This document shows, in pieces, positions 62,937-64,000 of a DNA stretch of 64,000 nt (positions are counted from its first letter, which is position 1; each line of letters starts with the position of its first letter). This DNA is from Qipengyuania pacifica (lineage in GTDB: Bacteria > Pseudomonadota > Alphaproteobacteria > Sphingomonadales > Sphingomonadaceae). Under the pieces are notes generated by a model. It was not told the origin of the DNA. It saw only the letters and a list, made by a program, of their open reading frames with translations, and made no database searches. Made by a program: the position numbers and the translations under genes. The stretch spans positions 62,001 through 126,000 of the forward strand of contig NZ_JAHWXO010000004.1 in NCBI RefSeq assembly GCF_019857205.1, read 5' to 3'.

Positions 62937-63626
62937 ATGAGCTGGACCGACGAACGGATCGCAACGCTGAAGAAGATGTGGGAAGGCGGATCTACCGCCA
63001 GCCAGATTGCCGACGAACTTGGTGGCGTCAGCCGCAATGCCGTGATCGGAAAGGCACATCGCCTCGGCCTCAAATCACGTCCGTCGCCAGTCAAGGCGAA
63101 CGAGAAGAAGAAGCCTGCCGTAAAGGCCAAACCGGCTGCACCCAAGCCGGTCGCAAAGAAGCCGGTAAAGCCTGCAGCGAAACCCGCTCCGACCGCTCCA
63201 ATCGCTCCGGCGAAGCCTGCGGCGGCGCAGTCGCCAGCGCCCGATGCCTCAATCCCGTCGCAGCCCCTGCCCAACAAGTCTTCGGACCTGCCCAAGATCG
63301 TTTCGGTCGGTCCGGGCGGTTTTCTCCGTCAGGGCCCGGGCGACCAGCAGGCCCCTATCCCGCCGGCGCCGCCGCGCCGACTGGTACCGGCCAAACCTAG
63401 TGCGGAGATCGCCGACAAGACGAGCCTGCTGGATCTGTCGGACAAGGTATGTCGCTGGCCTATGGGTCACCCTGGCGAGCCCGATTTCCATTTCTGCGGG
63501 GAGTCCGTAAATCCCGGCTTTCCCTACTGCGTTGAACATTGCGGCCGGGCGTATCAGGCACAGCTTCCGCGCGGCGCGCGCCGCCCTCCTCCGCCCCTGC
63601 CCTTCGGCGGACCGCGCGTACGCTGA
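62937..63626 (+). CDS. gcrA: Cell cycle regulator GcrA
   Basis: A 229-residue GcrA, which binds RNA polymerase sigma factor and methylated GANTC sites. The N-terminus SWTDERIATLKKMWEGG and SRNAVIGKAHRLGL is the helix-turn-helix; a Lys/Pro/Ala-rich linker follows (about 55-170), then the C-terminal CRWPMGHPGEPDFHFCG with CVEHC. It regulates cell-cycle genes in alphaproteobacteria. Divergent from the ABC permease by 71 bp. Confidence 0.95.
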   Translation: MSWTDERIATLKKMWEGGSTASQIADELGGVSRNAVIGKAHRLGLKSRPSPVKANEKKKPAVKAKPAAPKPVAKKPVKPAAKPAPTAPIAPAKPAAAQSPAPDASIPSQPLPNKSSDLPKIVSVGPGGFLRQGPGDQQAPIPPAPPRRLVPAKPSAEIADKTSLLDLSDKVCRWPMGHPGEPDFHFCGESVNPGFPYCVEHCGRAYQAQLPRGARRPPPPLPFGGPRVR

Positions 63627-63643
63627 TCGAACTGTCTGAATTC

Positions 63644-63681
63644 CTCGCCTTCTCCTTCATCCGCGATGCGGAGAAGGCGAG
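63644..63681 (+). terminator. Strong hairpin after gcrA
   Basis: CTCGCCTTCTCC (63644-63655) and GGAGAAGGCGAG (63670-63681) form a perfect 12-bp stem with a 14-nt loop. It is 18 bp after the gcrA stop. There is no T-run, so it may be a Rho-dependent site, an RNA stabiliser or a bidirectional terminator. Confidence 0.55.
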
Positions 63682-63824
63682 CATAGTTTCACGACCTATC
63701 GAAACGGGCGCGAACATCTGCCGGGTCGGACGCTGGCGCTTGGCCAATTTCGAAATCCCTCATTGATGCATATGTGACACGTCAGTTAGATGTCGACACA
63801 AGCGAACAAGAGAGGATCCAGTCG

Positions 63825-64000
63825 ATGCCATTGTCACTTCACGCCGCCTATGTGCCCAGCGCCCTCCAGATGCTTGGGACAGCCAAGCATCTAGTCGGCA
63901 CGGCAGAACAATGGTGCGACGATCACGGCCATGACCATGCCGACATCATCGGCGCTCGGATCGTCGATGACATGCTGCCCTTTTCCTATCAGATAAAGAG
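63825..64000 (+). CDS. DUF1993 family protein, N-terminal part (3' end outside window)
   Basis: ATG 63825 opens MPLSLHAAYVPSALQMLGTA, then EQWCDDHGHDHADIIGARIV and DDMLPFSYQIK, cut by the window end. This matches the DUF1993 (DinB-like fold) start. AGAGGA lies ahead. Function unknown. The spacing to gcrA is 198 bp. Confidence 0.85.
   Translation, partial: MPLSLHAAYVPSALQMLGTAKHLVGTAEQWCDDHGHDHADIIGARIVDDMLPFSYQIK

Overview
The window is GC-rich chromosomal DNA from an alphaproteobacterium, most likely a sphingomonad of the Erythrobacteraceae type. The pointers are GcrA, HWE-type histidine kinase signalling, a GGAAC-N17-CGTT promoter of the EcfG stress sigma factor, the Anbu/transglutaminase/alpha-E/ATP-grasp operon, DUF2849 and DUF934 in the sulfite reductase operon, and a FixJ/LuxR-type regulator. 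No rRNA, plasmid or phage genes are visible. Both ends cut a gene: a gamma-glutamyltransferase at the left and a DUF1993 protein at the right.

Layout. 0-5 kb: gamma-glutamyltransferase, then an iron operon on the minus strand (PepSY protein, small membrane protein, TonB receptor) behind a Fur box. 5-11.3 kb: extensin-like lipoprotein, a LuxR-type regulator with an eroded receiver domain, the four-gene Anbu operon, and an alpha/beta hydrolase. 11.3-25.8 kb: housekeeping genes (uvrB, S10 peptidase, DsbD-type reductase, UbiH-type hydroxylase, hemC-hemD with a mitofilin-like gene, tsaD-gpsA-flippase). 25.9-29.4 kb: VWA lipoprotein, OmpA protein, a 34-residue microprotein, a helix-hairpin-helix protein and a single-domain response regulator. 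29.5-38.4 kb: catabolism (glutaryl-CoA dehydrogenase, maleylacetoacetate isomerase, fumarylacetoacetate hydrolase, acyl-CoA dehydrogenase, enoyl-CoA hydratase, thiolase), interrupted by a YcgG/GntA-like, DUF1989 and DUF421 group and by a DUF983 gene whose stop codon lies in a 28-bp tandem repeat. 38.4-41.6 kb: obgE, proB and an epimerase.

41.8-45.4 kb is the most unusual part. Next to a tRNA-Thr(UGU) gene lies a run of small orphan genes. Four minus-strand genes are each followed within 0-8 bp by a related repeat of about 126-128 bp with inverted ends (AATGTCCGC / GCGGACATT). Gene plus repeat tile the DNA almost without spacers in units of about 450-600 bp, an arrangement that resembles integron cassettes although standard attC core sites are not visible. 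One of the genes is frameshifted. A CPBP protease, membrane protein and winged-helix regulator operon with three TTTCCAA-type operators follows (45.6-47.2 kb).

47.4-64 kb: sulfate assimilation and siroheme (cobA, DUF2849, cysI, DUF934, cysH), a sulfurtransferase/cystathionine lyase/MscS operon, queF, a phytoene-dehydrogenase-like oxidoreductase, a response regulator with an EcfG promoter facing an HWE histidine kinase, an IF-1 variant followed by two small genes, tRNA-Ser(CGA), hspQ, an ABC-2 permease and gcrA.

All functional names come from reading the translated sequences; no database search was possible.
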